A stretch of 64,000 bases of DNA from CAVUAN01 sp963739435 (GTDB lineage: Bacteria > Acidobacteriota > Thermoanaerobaculia > UBA5066 > Gp7-AA6). Of this stretch, positions 26,324 to 34,813 are shown piece after piece. Every line of letters starts with the position of its first letter. Position 1 is the first letter of the stretch. Position numbers and translations under genes: made by a program. The stretch covers positions 1 through 64,000 of the forward strand of contig CAVUAN010000007.1 in the NCBI GenBank assembly GCA_963739435.1. Direction: 5' to 3'. The notes under the pieces were generated by a model, which saw nothing but the letters and a program-made list of their open reading frames with translations, ran no database searches and was not told where the DNA came from.

Positions 26324-27871
26324 GCTTCGGCTCTTCAGGAGGTTGAACTTCAGCATCTCGGCGTAGGAGACCTTCGAGTCGAGGTCCTCGCGGGCGATCT
26401 TCAGGTGCAGGACGAGGCCTTCGAGGACGAGCTCCATGCCGATGGCGAGCTCCTCGGGCGAAGCCGGTGCGAACCGCTCCTCGACCGCTTTCTTCAGGCC
26501 CGGCACGGATTCGAGGGCCTTTACGTGCTCGGTAAAAGGCGTGTCGTCGGAGATCGTGATGCGGTTGCCTCCCGCAAACCACTCGATGATCGGCTCGTAA
26601 AGCGGGTGGATCTTCTCGGGCGCGGGGCGCGCCCGGCGCGCGGCGGCGGCGCTGGCCTCCTCGAGGCCCCCGGTCTCCTCGGTTTCCTCCCGGCGGCGCT
26701 GCGTCGGCCGGCCCGCGTCGGGCGCGGGGAACTTCGCGTCGAAGTGCTTCTTGATGGCCGCGCCGATCAGCTTCTTGGCCACGACCTCGGAGCCCTGCTG
26801 TTCGCCCTCATAGACCATCTCGACTTTTCCGGTGATGGCCGGCAGTGTGGCCGGAAGATCACAGAGGCGCGGGGAGACCTTCTTCTCGTGGTTGCGGAGG
26901 CCGCGCCGCTCGAGATTGGACGCCAGCACCTCGATGGCCGAGATCGGCATGCGGGCCGAGACCCCCGAGGACTGGTCCACGAACTCGGAGCTGCGCGCCG
27001 CAAAAGTGATCTGCTCGACCAGCTCCCGGAAGAAGTCCGGGATCTCGACGGACGGCTCGCCGTCGCGGGTGAGCCAGGCTTCCTGGGCCGTGATCTTCGC
27101 GGCCGTCTTCACGTCATCGGGGTAGTGCGTCAGGATTTGCGAGGAGATGCGGTCTTTGAGCGGCGTGATGATGTTGCCGCGGTTCGTGTAGTCCTCCGGG
27201 TTGGCGGAGAAGACGAGCAGGATGTCGAGGGGGATGCGCACCGGGAAGCCCCGGATCTGCAGGTCCCGTTCCTCGAGGATGTTGAGCAAGCCCACCTGGA
27301 TGCGCGGCTGCAGGTCGGGCAGCTCGTTGATGGCGAAGATGCCGCGGTTGGTGCGAGGCACGATGCCGAAGTGGATGACCTCTTCGTCGGAATAGGAGCG
27401 GCGCTCGGTGGCCGCCTTGATCGGGTCGATGTCTCCGATCAGGTCGGCGATGGTGACGTCCGGGGTCGCGAGCTTCTCGCGGTACCGCTCGTCGCGGGGA
27501 ATCCAGGCGATCGGCGTCGCATCGCCCTTCTCGGCCAGCAGGCGCCGGCCATACTTGGTGATGGGAGCGAACGGATCCTCGTTGACCTCGCTGCCCTCGA
27601 TCGCCGGGATCTCGGCGTCCAGAAGATTCACGAGCGAGCGCAGCAGGCGCGTCTTGGCCTGGCCGCGAAGGCCGAGGAGCAGCATGTCGTGGCGCGAGAG
27701 GATCGCGTTGTGCATGGCCGGCAGGACCGTGCGGTCGTAGCCGTAGATGCCGGGAAAGGGGTTGTCTCCCTTCGCCAGCGCCTGGCGCAGGTTCTGCCGC
27801 AGCTCGTCCTTGACGGTTCGGGGCGCGTAGCCGCTCGTTTTCAGGTCGCCGAAGGTCTGTGGTTTTTTCAC
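26318..27871 (-). CDS. MoxR/Mg-chelatase-like AAA+ ATPase
   Basis: A 517-residue AAA+ ATPase of the magnesium-chelatase ChlI/MoxR class. Walker A appears as the variant MLLLGLRGQAKTRLL. The sensor and Walker B regions read IFAINELPDLQPRIQVGLLN and VFSANPEDYTNRG. A helical, Glu/Arg/Ala-rich C-terminal extension follows. GTG at 27871 (VKKPQTFGDLKTSGY) is taken as start because upstream codons belong to the opposing thioredoxin gene. MoxR-type ATPases act with VWA proteins to remodel or insert cofactors; the VWA partner is two genes downstream. The glycine-loop variant (GLRGQAKT instead of GxxGxGKT) is conserved in this subgroup as far as I recall. Confidence 0.85.
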   Translation of the reverse strand: MKKPQTFGDLKTSGYAPRTVKDELRQNLRQALAKGDNPFPGIYGYDRTVLPAMHNAILSRHDMLLLGLRGQAKTRLLRSLVNLLDAEIPAIEGSEVNEDPFAPITKYGRRLLAEKGDATPIAWIPRDERYREKLATPDVTIADLIGDIDPIKAATERRSYSDEEVIHFGIVPRTNRGIFAINELPDLQPRIQVGLLNILEERDLQIRGFPVRIPLDILLVFSANPEDYTNRGNIITPLKDRISSQILTHYPDDVKTAAKITAQEAWLTRDGEPSVEIPDFFRELVEQITFAARSSEFVDQSSGVSARMPISAIEVLASNLERRGLRNHEKKVSPRLCDLPATLPAITGKVEMVYEGEQQGSEVVAKKLIGAAIKKHFDAKFPAPDAGRPTQRRREETEETGGLEEASAAAARRARPAPEKIHPLYEPIIEWFAGGNRITISDDTPFTEHVKALESVPGLKKAVEERFAPASPEELAIGMELVLEGLVLHLKIAREDLDSKVSYAEMLKFNLLKSRSN

Positions 27872-27927
27872 GGTGTCCCTGTTACCTCTCCGTTGTGGTC
27901 GGACTACCTGTCCGCGTTGCGGGAGTG

Positions 27928-28412
27928 TCAGCCGGCCTTGAGCGCCGGGACGTTCTCGCCGGGCTGGAAGAGCTGAGCGGACGCTCTTCCCGGCCAGCGA
28001 AGCGGCCTCGGCGGCGAAGTCCTGCATCTTCTGTTTCTGGAATCCGACGACGACATCGCGGAGCTTGCCGTCCTTGCCCACCCGAAGAAAGGTCGGCACG
28101 GTCTCGATCCCGAGAGCTTCCGAGGCGCGCCACGGTTCGTCGTCGAAGAGGGTCTCGGAGCTGCACGCCGAGGCGGCGGTTGAATTCCGCGGTCAGGCCG
28201 GCGTCGTCCTGCGAGACGGCCACGACCTCGAGGGCGCCTCCCTTCGGCCAGTCGGCCGATCCTGTCGAGAACGGCCAGGCGAGCTCGCACGTGGGGCAGG
28301 TGGTCTTGAAGACGCCGTAGAGGGCCTCTCCGGCCGGCCGAGCCGTCTTGTTGCCGCGCGTGTCCGAGAGCTCGAGCCTCGGAAATGCGCTGCCGGGAGT
28401 GAGGACCGCCAC
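27928..28412 (-). pseudogene. TlpA/AhpC-type thioredoxin-like protein, two frameshifts
   Basis: A small thiol-disulfide protein of the TlpA/peroxiredoxin-like fold. The start GTG at 28412 gives VAVLTPGSAFPRLELSDTRG. The redox centre is CPTC in YGVFKTTCPTCELAWPF. After a frame break near 28160 the text continues ETLFDDEPWRASEALGIETV and PTFLRVGKDGKLRDVVVGFQ, with the cis-Pro block VPT. A second break near 27985 leads to QLFQPGENVPALKAG before TGA. No signal peptide is visible, so it may act in the cytoplasm. It precedes the MoxR gene on the same strand. Homology on both sides of each break points to sequencing error. Confidence 0.7.
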
Positions 28413-28443
28413 GAAGGCGATTATAGACTTCGGTTTCTTTCCC

Positions 28444-28746
28444 ATGAGCCAACCCGAGACCGAACCCGATCCACTCGAGGGACTGAGCGATGCTGCCGGC
28501 GCCACGCTCGACCGGGTGGCCATCCGCACGCGGGAAAGCGACCTCACGTTCTCGGCGTGGCGCCTCGGCTTCGTCGCCGCGCAGGGCGATGGCGTGATTT
28601 TTCTCGTCGAGACACCTGGAGGCGGCTCGCTCTTTCGCGGCGACGGCGTCTGTCTCGGCTGGCCGCAGCAACGCCTCGAAGCCGCGTACAGGCGCCTGCT
28701 TCCCGCCGGCAGCGATCCCGAACCGGACCCCGGCCAGCTCGGGTAG
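28444..28746 (+). CDS. Unrecognised 100-residue protein, isolated on plus strand
   Basis: A 100-codon frame with natural amino-acid composition and strong third-position G/C, beginning MSQPETEPDPLEGLSDAAGA, with a core reading AWRLGFVAAQGDGVIFLVET. It has no signal or membrane segment and no family I know. It lies divergently from the thioredoxin gene (31-bp gap) and antisense to the open continuation of the hemerythrin-like frame. That antisense frame is Ser/Pro/Arg-rich, the usual look of a shadow, so this plus-strand frame is the more credible gene. Confidence is moderate because it is short and unsupported by homology. Confidence 0.5.
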   Translation: MSQPETEPDPLEGLSDAAGATLDRVAIRTRESDLTFSAWRLGFVAAQGDGVIFLVETPGGGSLFRGDGVCLGWPQQRLEAAYRRLLPAGSDPEPDPGQLG

Positions 28747-29249
28747 GGCTCGGGCCAGCGGCTGGAGCGCCGCGCGTCGAGAACGAGCCGGTCGTCTTCG
28801 GTCAGGGCGGGCGCTGCAGCGGGGTAGTAGATGCGTTCCATCTCGCCCTCGTGGGCTGCCGAGCCGCCGTCCAGGTTCTCGATGAGGCCCAGGATGTCGC
28901 CGACCGATCCTCCCTTGCCGACCTGCTCGAGCAGATAGCGCGTCAGCTCCCGAACCTGGACGTACTCGAGCTTGAGCTCGCGCTGGGGGTCGCGCCCGGG
29001 CACGCCGGTGCGGGCGAGGACGGGCAGCAGCACGCGCTCCTCGGCTTGCGTCCAGCTTCGGAGCGCCGCTTCGAAGTCGCGCAGCGCCATCTCGTAGGCG
29101 GCGCGGTCCCGCCGGTCGAAGGCGCGCCGGAAGTCGTCGAAGCGCGAGCGCAGCAAGGCCTGAGGGAGAAGCAGGGAATGGAGTGAATCGGCAATAGTTT
29201 GCCCCTCACCCCGGCCCTCTCCCGGAGGGAGAGGGGGAAGATCGCTCAT
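28747..29249 (-). CDS. Hemerythrin-like helical protein, C-terminus undefined
   Basis: A helical protein resembling hemerythrin/HHE cation-binding proteins. Text includes RDRAAYEMALRDFEAALRSW, ELKLEYVQVRELTRYLLEQV and AAHEGEMERIYYPAAAPALT with a candidate ligand His/Glu pair. The ATG at 29249 overlaps the fdhE stop (ATGA), so it is coupled to the formate dehydrogenase operon. The first codons are a translated copy of the 35-bp palindromic repeat (PLPPGEGRGEGQ), so the natural start could be later. Recognisable protein ends near 28750, yet the frame stays open to 27882 through sequence antisense to the next gene; a lost stop or indel is likely. A redox or oxygen-sensing role beside formate dehydrogenase is only a guess. 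Confidence 0.6.
29201..29235. repeat. 35-bp palindromic repeat, copy B
   Basis: Identical, as the reverse complement, to 25431-25465. Here it lies inside the 5' end of the hemerythrin-like reading frame and is translated in frame. Confidence 0.85.
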
Positions 29250-30061
29250 AGGCCGGCCAGCCCGGGCTCGAGCCTCGAATAGCCCTGCTCGACGGCCCAG
29301 AGGTCCATCGACAGCGAGGCGACGTCGTCCACTTCCGGCAGCGGCCGGGCGTCCTGGGAGAGGTCGAGCGACTTCACGTACCGGCGGCAGGTCTCGCAGG
29401 CCTCGACCCGCACCGAAGGGTGAGCGTCGCTGGTGAAGGAGGGAAGCTTCTCGGGATCCTCCTCGAAGCAGGAAGGGCAGAGGATGCGGTTGAACGCGAA
29501 CTCGAGCCCGCAGAGGCCGCAGACGAGGAAGCGCGCGGCCCCTTCGCCCTCCGAGCCGCCGCGGCGGCAGGCGACCGCGGGCGCGCCGCCGCAGAAAGGG
29601 CAGCGACCGTGCCGATGGACCCGATGGGGCGCGACGTTCCCCGCGCGCAGCACCTCGACGTACGGGCGCAGCATCGCTCGCGAGAGATAGTCCTCGGCGG
29701 CCGGCCTGTCGTCGCTCCAGAAGACCATGAGGCGCGTTCTCGCGGTCGCCTCGTCCTCGGCGGCGCGGGAACGCGCGTCTTCCGCGAGGGCGGCCGGGCC
29801 TTTTGCCGCGGCGAAGCGGGGCACCTCGTACAGGCGAGCGATCATTCTGTCGAGATCCTCGTCGAGGTGCCCCGTGAGCGGCCGGGCGGCGTGCGCGGCC
29901 TCGAGGGCAGCGGCAAGCGCGCCTTGCGCCCGCAGGAGGCCCGCGACAAACGTCAGCGGCTCCGCCGCGGCCGAGGAGACGCGGGCCAGGGCCTCGGCCC
30001 GCGCGGCACGCTCTTCGAAAACGGCGGAGGGTCGGGGGCTATTTCGGACGGGGAACGTCAC
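29246..30061 (-). CDS. fdhE: Formate dehydrogenase accessory protein FdhE
   Basis: FdhE is a zinc/iron-binding accessory factor needed for activity of membrane-bound formate dehydrogenases. The 271-residue protein carries four CxxC sets: GRCPFCGGAP, LVCGLCGLEF, ILCPSCFEED and EACETCRRYV, the expected rubredoxin-like metal sites. The end DLWAVEQGYSRLEPGLAGL fits the family C-terminus. Its start lies 23 nt inside the cytochrome-subunit gene, and its stop overlaps the next ATG. It belongs to the fdhA-B-C-E unit. Confidence 0.92.
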   Translation of the reverse strand: MTFPVRNSPRPSAVFEERAARAEALARVSSAAAEPLTFVAGLLRAQGALAAALEAAHAARPLTGHLDEDLDRMIARLYEVPRFAAAKGPAALAEDARSRAAEDEATARTRLMVFWSDDRPAAEDYLSRAMLRPYVEVLRAGNVAPHRVHRHGRCPFCGGAPAVACRRGGSEGEGAARFLVCGLCGLEFAFNRILCPSCFEEDPEKLPSFTSDAHPSVRVEACETCRRYVKSLDLSQDARPLPEVDDVASLSMDLWAVEQGYSRLEPGLAGL

Positions 30062-30746
30062 CCGTGACTTCGCGGTACCAGCGGGGATGGTGCAGGCGAG
30101 CCCAGGCCTTGCTCACGGTGCCCCGCGTCATCGAGCCGAACGTGCCGGGCTCGGCCGCGGTCCCGAGGTAGATGTGGAAGACGATCGCGACGGCGGCCAG
30201 GATGAACGTGACGTCGTGCAGGAGAATCGAGAGCAGGCGCAGGAACTGCGGGAATGCCATCGGGAACCACATCACGACACCGGTCACGAGGAATCCGAGC
30301 GCCGCCAGCGACATGGCCCAGAAGAGGAGCTTCTGTCCGCCGTTGTACTTGCCGACGTCCTGGTCGTTGCTCTCGTAGCGCATGTACTCGAAGAGCTTGG
30401 GCCCGATCCAGCCCTTCTCCGATTGCTCGAGTGCCATCTGTCCTCCCCAGTGGACAAACATGACGACCGAAGCTACGGAGAAGGCAACGCCGGACCACGG
30501 GTGGAGCCACCGGCAAACGGCCAGCCCCCCGAAAAGGTGCGACATCCATCCGAAGATCGGCGACCAGATGGGCATGCCGGTCAGGATGCACACGAAGAAG
30601 AAGACCGCCACCGACCAGTGGATGACGCGGGAAGACCGGCGGTGCCGGACGATCTCGCTGCCGACGACGATGTCTTCGCGGTCGCGGCCGGCGGCGACCC
30701 CGGCGTCGAAGTGCCCGCTGTGAGCAATCGGCTTCGCGGTGCTCAT
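30039..30746 (-). CDS. Formate dehydrogenase cytochrome b556 (gamma) subunit
   Basis: A 235-residue inner-membrane diheme cytochrome that passes electrons from the FdhAB dimer to the quinone pool. Four membrane segments are visible: VIHWSVAVFFFVCILTGMPI, HPWSGVAFSVASVVMFVHW, LLFWAMSLAALGFLVTGVVM and LLHDVTFILAAVAIVFHIYL. Heme-ligand His residues occur in RVIHWS, LHPWSG, LLHDV and FHIYL, as in FdnI/FdoI. The ATG at 30746 overlaps the fdhB stop. The soluble tail ends HPRWYREVTGD, usual for the family. Confidence 0.92.
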   Translation of the reverse strand: MSTAKPIAHSGHFDAGVAAGRDREDIVVGSEIVRHRRSSRVIHWSVAVFFFVCILTGMPIWSPIFGWMSHLFGGLAVCRWLHPWSGVAFSVASVVMFVHWGGQMALEQSEKGWIGPKLFEYMRYESNDQDVGKYNGGQKLLFWAMSLAALGFLVTGVVMWFPMAFPQFLRLLSILLHDVTFILAAVAIVFHIYLGTAAEPGTFGSMTRGTVSKAWARLHHPRWYREVTGDVPRPK

Positions 30747-31621
30747 GACGCCATCCTTTCGGAATCGCCGCCCGAAGGCGGCTCCTTGCGCCCGAACTTC
30801 GTGTAGTGGCCGAAGGCCCCGATGACGGCGCCGAAGACGGCGATCATCCCGAGCGGCTTCAGGACCTTCTTCCAGAACTTGACGGCCAGCGGCACGTGCG
30901 GGTCTTTCGGCAGGCCGTACCACTCCAGGTGGTCGCCGTGGGCAAGGACGGTGACGACCCCCGTGCCGCCCACGCCCTGCGGGTTGTAGAGTATGGCCTC
31001 CTTCATCCCGTTGGCCTGGAGCTGCGCCACCCGCTGGTTGCCGAGGGCAACCATGTCGTCTTTCGTGCCGAAGTGGAGGCAGCCCGTCGGGCAGGCCTTG
31101 ATGCAAGCCGGCTCGAGGCCGACCGCCACGCGGTCGACGCACAGCGTGCACTTGGCCATCTTGGTCGTCGTCGGATGGAAACGAGGCACGTCAAACGGGC
31201 AGCCCGATTCGCAGTAGCCGCAGCCGATGCACTGATCGGGGTTGACGTCCACGATGCCGTTGGAGTACTGGACGATGGCTCCGGGAGCCGGGCAGGCGGC
31301 GAGACAGCCGGGCTCGTCGCAGTGCATGCACTGGTCCTTGCGCATCAACCAGACGATCCCTCCGTCGAAGTCGCGCTCGGAGAAGCGGATCAGGTTCCAG
31401 AACTCCGCCTGGAGCGTGGGCAGCGTCTGATAGGAGCCGAACTGCGTCGTCGCGACGTTCGGCAGGTCGTTCCATTCCTGGCAGGCCACCTCGCAGGCCT
31501 TGCAGCCGATGCAGGTGGTGGTGTCGATGTACTTGGCGACTTTGGCCACCTGGCGCATCCCGGACAGCCCGCCGATGAGCGAGGCCGAGGAGCGTCGGAT
31601 CTCGAGGTTCTGTACGCTCAT
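30743..31621 (-). CDS. Formate dehydrogenase iron-sulfur (beta) subunit
   Basis: A 292-residue electron-transfer subunit with four [4Fe-4S] cluster motifs: CIGCKACEVAC, CMHCDEPGCLAACP, CIGCGYCESGCPF and the CTLC...ACIKACPTGC pair. A C-terminal membrane anchor (LKPLGMIAVFGAVIGAFGHY) attaches it to the membrane as in FdnH/FdoH. The ATG at 31621 lies 10 nt after the fdhA stop, and the stop overlaps the cytochrome subunit gene by 4 nt. It carries electrons from the molybdenum/tungsten site to the hemes. Confidence 0.95.
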   Translation of the reverse strand: MSVQNLEIRRSSASLIGGLSGMRQVAKVAKYIDTTTCIGCKACEVACQEWNDLPNVATTQFGSYQTLPTLQAEFWNLIRFSERDFDGGIVWLMRKDQCMHCDEPGCLAACPAPGAIVQYSNGIVDVNPDQCIGCGYCESGCPFDVPRFHPTTTKMAKCTLCVDRVAVGLEPACIKACPTGCLHFGTKDDMVALGNQRVAQLQANGMKEAILYNPQGVGGTGVVTVLAHGDHLEWYGLPKDPHVPLAVKFWKKVLKPLGMIAVFGAVIGAFGHYTKFGRKEPPSGGDSERMAS

Positions 31622-31631
31622 GCTCGCCTCC

Positions 31632-34600
31632 TCAAGCCTTCTCGACCTTCACGAGGAAGGTCTTGTATTCCGGGGTCCACGTGTTCGGATCGAGCACCGC
31701 GGCCGTCAGGAAGTTGGCGAGCGGGCCGATGCGCACCCCCGCGAAGCCCCAGTGGATGGGGAAGCCGATCTGCCAGATGTTCTTGCCGTCCACTTGAAGC
31801 GGTTTGAGACGTTTGGTCACCAATGCCTTGCCCTGGATCGAGCCTCTCGCGCTCGAGACCTTGAGCATCTGCTCGTTGGCGATGCCCTGCTCTTTCGCCA
31901 TCTCCTCCGGAACCTCGAAGAAGAAGTCGGGCTGCACCTCGTTCAGCCTGGCGTTGTGCTGAGTCCAGTAGTGGAAGTGCTCGGTCAGCCGGTAGGTCGT
32001 GCACACGACCGGGAACTGGTCCCTCTTTCCGAACACGTCCTTGTCGGAGGAAAACTTCTTGGCCACCGGATTGGAGCTCACCTTCGGATGCAGCACGTTG
32101 TCCGCCGGCGCCTCGTAGGCCTCGTAGTGCTCGGGGAAGGGGCCATCGTTCAGCGCCGGAGCGTAGAGCCGGCCGACGCCCTCCGGGTTCATGATGAAGG
32201 CGCCGAACGTGCCGGGCGGGGCGTCGGGCTTCATGTCGGGCACGTCGCCCACCCACTTCTCGCCGTTCCACTTGATGCCGGCGCGCGTGGGATCCCAGGG
32301 CTTGCCGTCCTTGTCCGCAGAGGCCCGGTTGTACATGACGCGGCGGTTGGCCGGCCAGGAGAAGCCCCAGTTGTGGAACATGCCGAGGCCGTTGGGATCG
32401 GCGTTCACGCGGCGGGCCGTGTTGTTTCCCGCTTCGGTGAAGGCGCCCGAGTAGAGCCAGTTGCCGCAGGAGGTCGTTCCGTCGTCCTGGAGCTGGCCAA
32501 AGCCATCGACCTGCTGGCCGGCGGCCTTCAGGATCTTCGTCTTGTCCTTGGGGTCGGGGATGTCGGCGAGCGCCTTGCCGTTGATCTCCTTCAAGACTTC
32601 CGAGAGATCCGGGATCGTCGGGTTCGTGTAGGCCCACGTCAGGTTGGCGATCGCCTCGGGGAGCGGGCCTCCCTCCTTGGCGTAGAGCGCCTTGACCGCG
32701 AGCACGATGCGCGCCAGGATCTCTTGGTCCTGCTTGGCCTGGCCGGGCGGATCGAGGGCCTTCCACTTCCACTGGGCCCAGCGCGCCGAGTTCGTGAAGC
32801 TGCCGTCCTTCTCGGCGAAGAGCGCCGCCGGCAGCAGGAAGACCTCGGTCTGGATCTTCGAAGGCTCGGCGCCGCCGTATTCCTTGGGCGCCTTCCAGAA
32901 CTGAGCGGTCTCGGTCTCGACGTTCTCGGCCACGACCAGCCACTTCAGCTTCGAGAGCGCGGCGACCATCTTGCCGGTGTTCGGGCCCGTGCCCATGGGG
33001 TTCATTCCGAACGAGATCAGGCCCTCGGGCCCCGGCTCCGTGCCTCCGGCGCGCTTGGAGCTGCCCCGGTACATGTCGTCGAACATGAAGGCCCACGACG
33101 AGGTCATGGGGCCTTCCACTTTCGGCATCCAGGCGTAGCCGAAGTCGTTTTCCTTCGTCGCGGCGCCGCCATAGAGCGTCTTCAAAAGGGAGACCATGAA
33201 CTTCGGATAGTTCTGCCAGTAGTTCATGGACGGCCAGGGCGTCTTGTTGAGCGTCACCGGCGTGTTGGTCTCGAGGTACTCCTTCAAGCTTTGCTGCGCC
33301 GCGACGGGCGTCTTCAGATACCCCGGCAGCCACTCCGTGTTGCCCGCCATGTCGGTCGCCCCCTGGATATTGGAGTGGCCGCGCAGGGCGTTGACGCCGC
33401 CTCCCGGGCGTCCGACGTTGCCAAGCAGGAGCTGCATCATCGCGGCGCAGCGGATGATCTGCACGCCCGTCGAATGCTCGGTCCAGCCGAGGGCGTACAT
33501 GATCGTGCCGACGCGGGCAGCCGTGCCCGTGGAGCTCACGAGCTCGGCGACCTTCAGGAAGGTCTCCTTCGGCACGCCGCAGATCCTCGAGACCATCTCG
33601 GGCGTGTAGCGCTCGACGTGCTTCTTCAAGAGCTGGAAAACACAGCGCGGGTTCTGAAGCGTCTCGTCCACTTCGTAACCCTTGGACTTCGGGTTCGCCT
33701 CGTAGGCCCAGGCGGTCTTGTCGTAGGCCTTGGTCTCCTCGTTCCAGCCGGCGAACAGGCCGTCGGTGAAGCCGAACTTCTCCCCAATCACATACGGGGC
33801 GTTGGTGTGAATCCTGACGTAGTCCTCGTGGTACTTCTTGTTCTCGATGATGTAGCGGATGAGGCCGAGGAGGTAGGCGATGTCCGTGCCGGAGCGGATC
33901 GGCGAGTAGACGTCGGCGACGGCGGCCGTCCGCGTGAACCGTGGATCGACCGCCACGATCTTCGCGTTACGGGTCTTCTTCGCCTCGATCGCCCACTTGA
34001 AGCCGCAGGGATGGTTCTCGGCGGGGTTACCGCCCATGCACAAAATGACGTCGGCGTTCTTGATGTCCACCCATCCGTTGGTCATCGCCCCGCGCCCGAA
34101 CGTGGCGGCCAAACTGGCCACCGTTGGGCCGTGTCATACCCGGGCTTGGGTATCCCTGTAGACGACGCCCCAGGAGACGCCCGCCTTGTACTGGAGCATG
34201 TTGAACTCGTTGGTGTCGGTGCAGCCGCCGATCATCCCGAAGCCGGGGTTTCGGTTGACGACCTGACCCTGGGCGTTCTTCGCGACGAAGCACTTGTCCC
34301 GGGTCTGCTTGATGTGGCCGGCGATCTGTGCGATCGCGTCGTTCCACGAGATGTCCTCCCACTTGTCGGAGCCGGGCCGGCGCACCATCGGTCGTTGCAG
34401 GCGCTGCTTGTGGGCGATGTCTTCCTTCAGCGCGATGCCCTTGGGGCACAGCGTCCCTCGATTGATGGGGTGATCCGGGTCGCCCTCGATGTGGACCACG
34501 GCGGACGTCGAGTTTTTTGCCCGATCGCCAAGCGTGTGGATGATCACGCCGCAGGAGACCGCGCAGTAGGGGCAGGTGCTGCGGGTCTCCGTCGTGCGCG

Positions 34601-34709
34601 AGATCTTGAACTCGCGCATCTCGGCTTTCGCCTTCGAGACGTCGAATCCGAGAGCGATCGTCGAACCGATCGTGGTGGCCTTCAGGAATCCGCGACGGGT
34701 CAACTCCAT
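31632..34709 (-). CDS. fdhA: Formate dehydrogenase catalytic subunit, selenocysteine-containing
   Basis: The molybdopterin enzyme that oxidises formate to CO2. The gene is one frame of 1025 residues if TGA at 34136-34134 is read as selenocysteine (residue 192). The context QARV-U-HGPTVASLAATFGRG matches FdnG/FdoG, where Sec binds the metal. A SECIS-like hairpin follows directly. A twin-arginine signal LTRRGFLKATTIG starts the protein, so the enzyme faces the periplasm. The N-terminal cluster has STCPYCAVSCGV and GTLCPKGIA. Later blocks include MGGNPAENHPCGFKWAIEAK and the pterin-binding C-terminal domain. ATG at 34709 is chosen over an upstream TTG because GGAGGAGGG lies just before it. The organism must therefore have SelA/SelB/SelC/SelD; none is in the window. 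Confidence 0.95.
34104..34136 (-). promoter_or_regulatory. Sec TGA codon and bacterial SECIS-like hairpin in fdhA
   Basis: On the minus strand TGA (34136-34134) is followed after 11 nt by the 7-bp stem GGTGGCC-AGTTT-GGCCGCC. Pairing is complete with one G-U. The 5-nt loop contains the GU usually contacted by SelB. Position and size agree with bacterial SECIS elements, which lie directly downstream of the UGA. Confidence 0.85.
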
Positions 34710-34760
34710 CGGTGAACCCTCCTCCAACGCGGCGCTCTTATGAGAATCGTAATTACAGGG

Positions 34761-34789
34761 ATTTCAAGACTTTGCCGGTCTCTTGTCAA
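34761..34789 (-). promoter_or_regulatory. Probable sigma-70 promoter of the fdhABCE operon
   Basis: On the minus strand a perfect TTGACA (34789-34784) is followed after 17 nt by TGAAAT (34766-34761), about 52 bp upstream of the fdhA ATG. It lies between the fdhD stop and fdhA, so the operon can be transcribed independently of fdhD. Confidence 0.6.
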
Positions 34790-34813
34790 GCTGAATCGAG
34801 ATCTCGGTGCGAT

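Noticed and set aside
34121..34136. fdhA treated as two genes or as a frameshifted pseudogene
   Set aside because: Both parts are in the same frame; the only interruption is TGA at the known Sec position with a hairpin behind it.
31500..34715. Very long plus-strand frame opposite the formate dehydrogenase gene
   Set aside because: Over 1000 codons but with no recognisable motif; it is a GC-bias shadow of fdhA.
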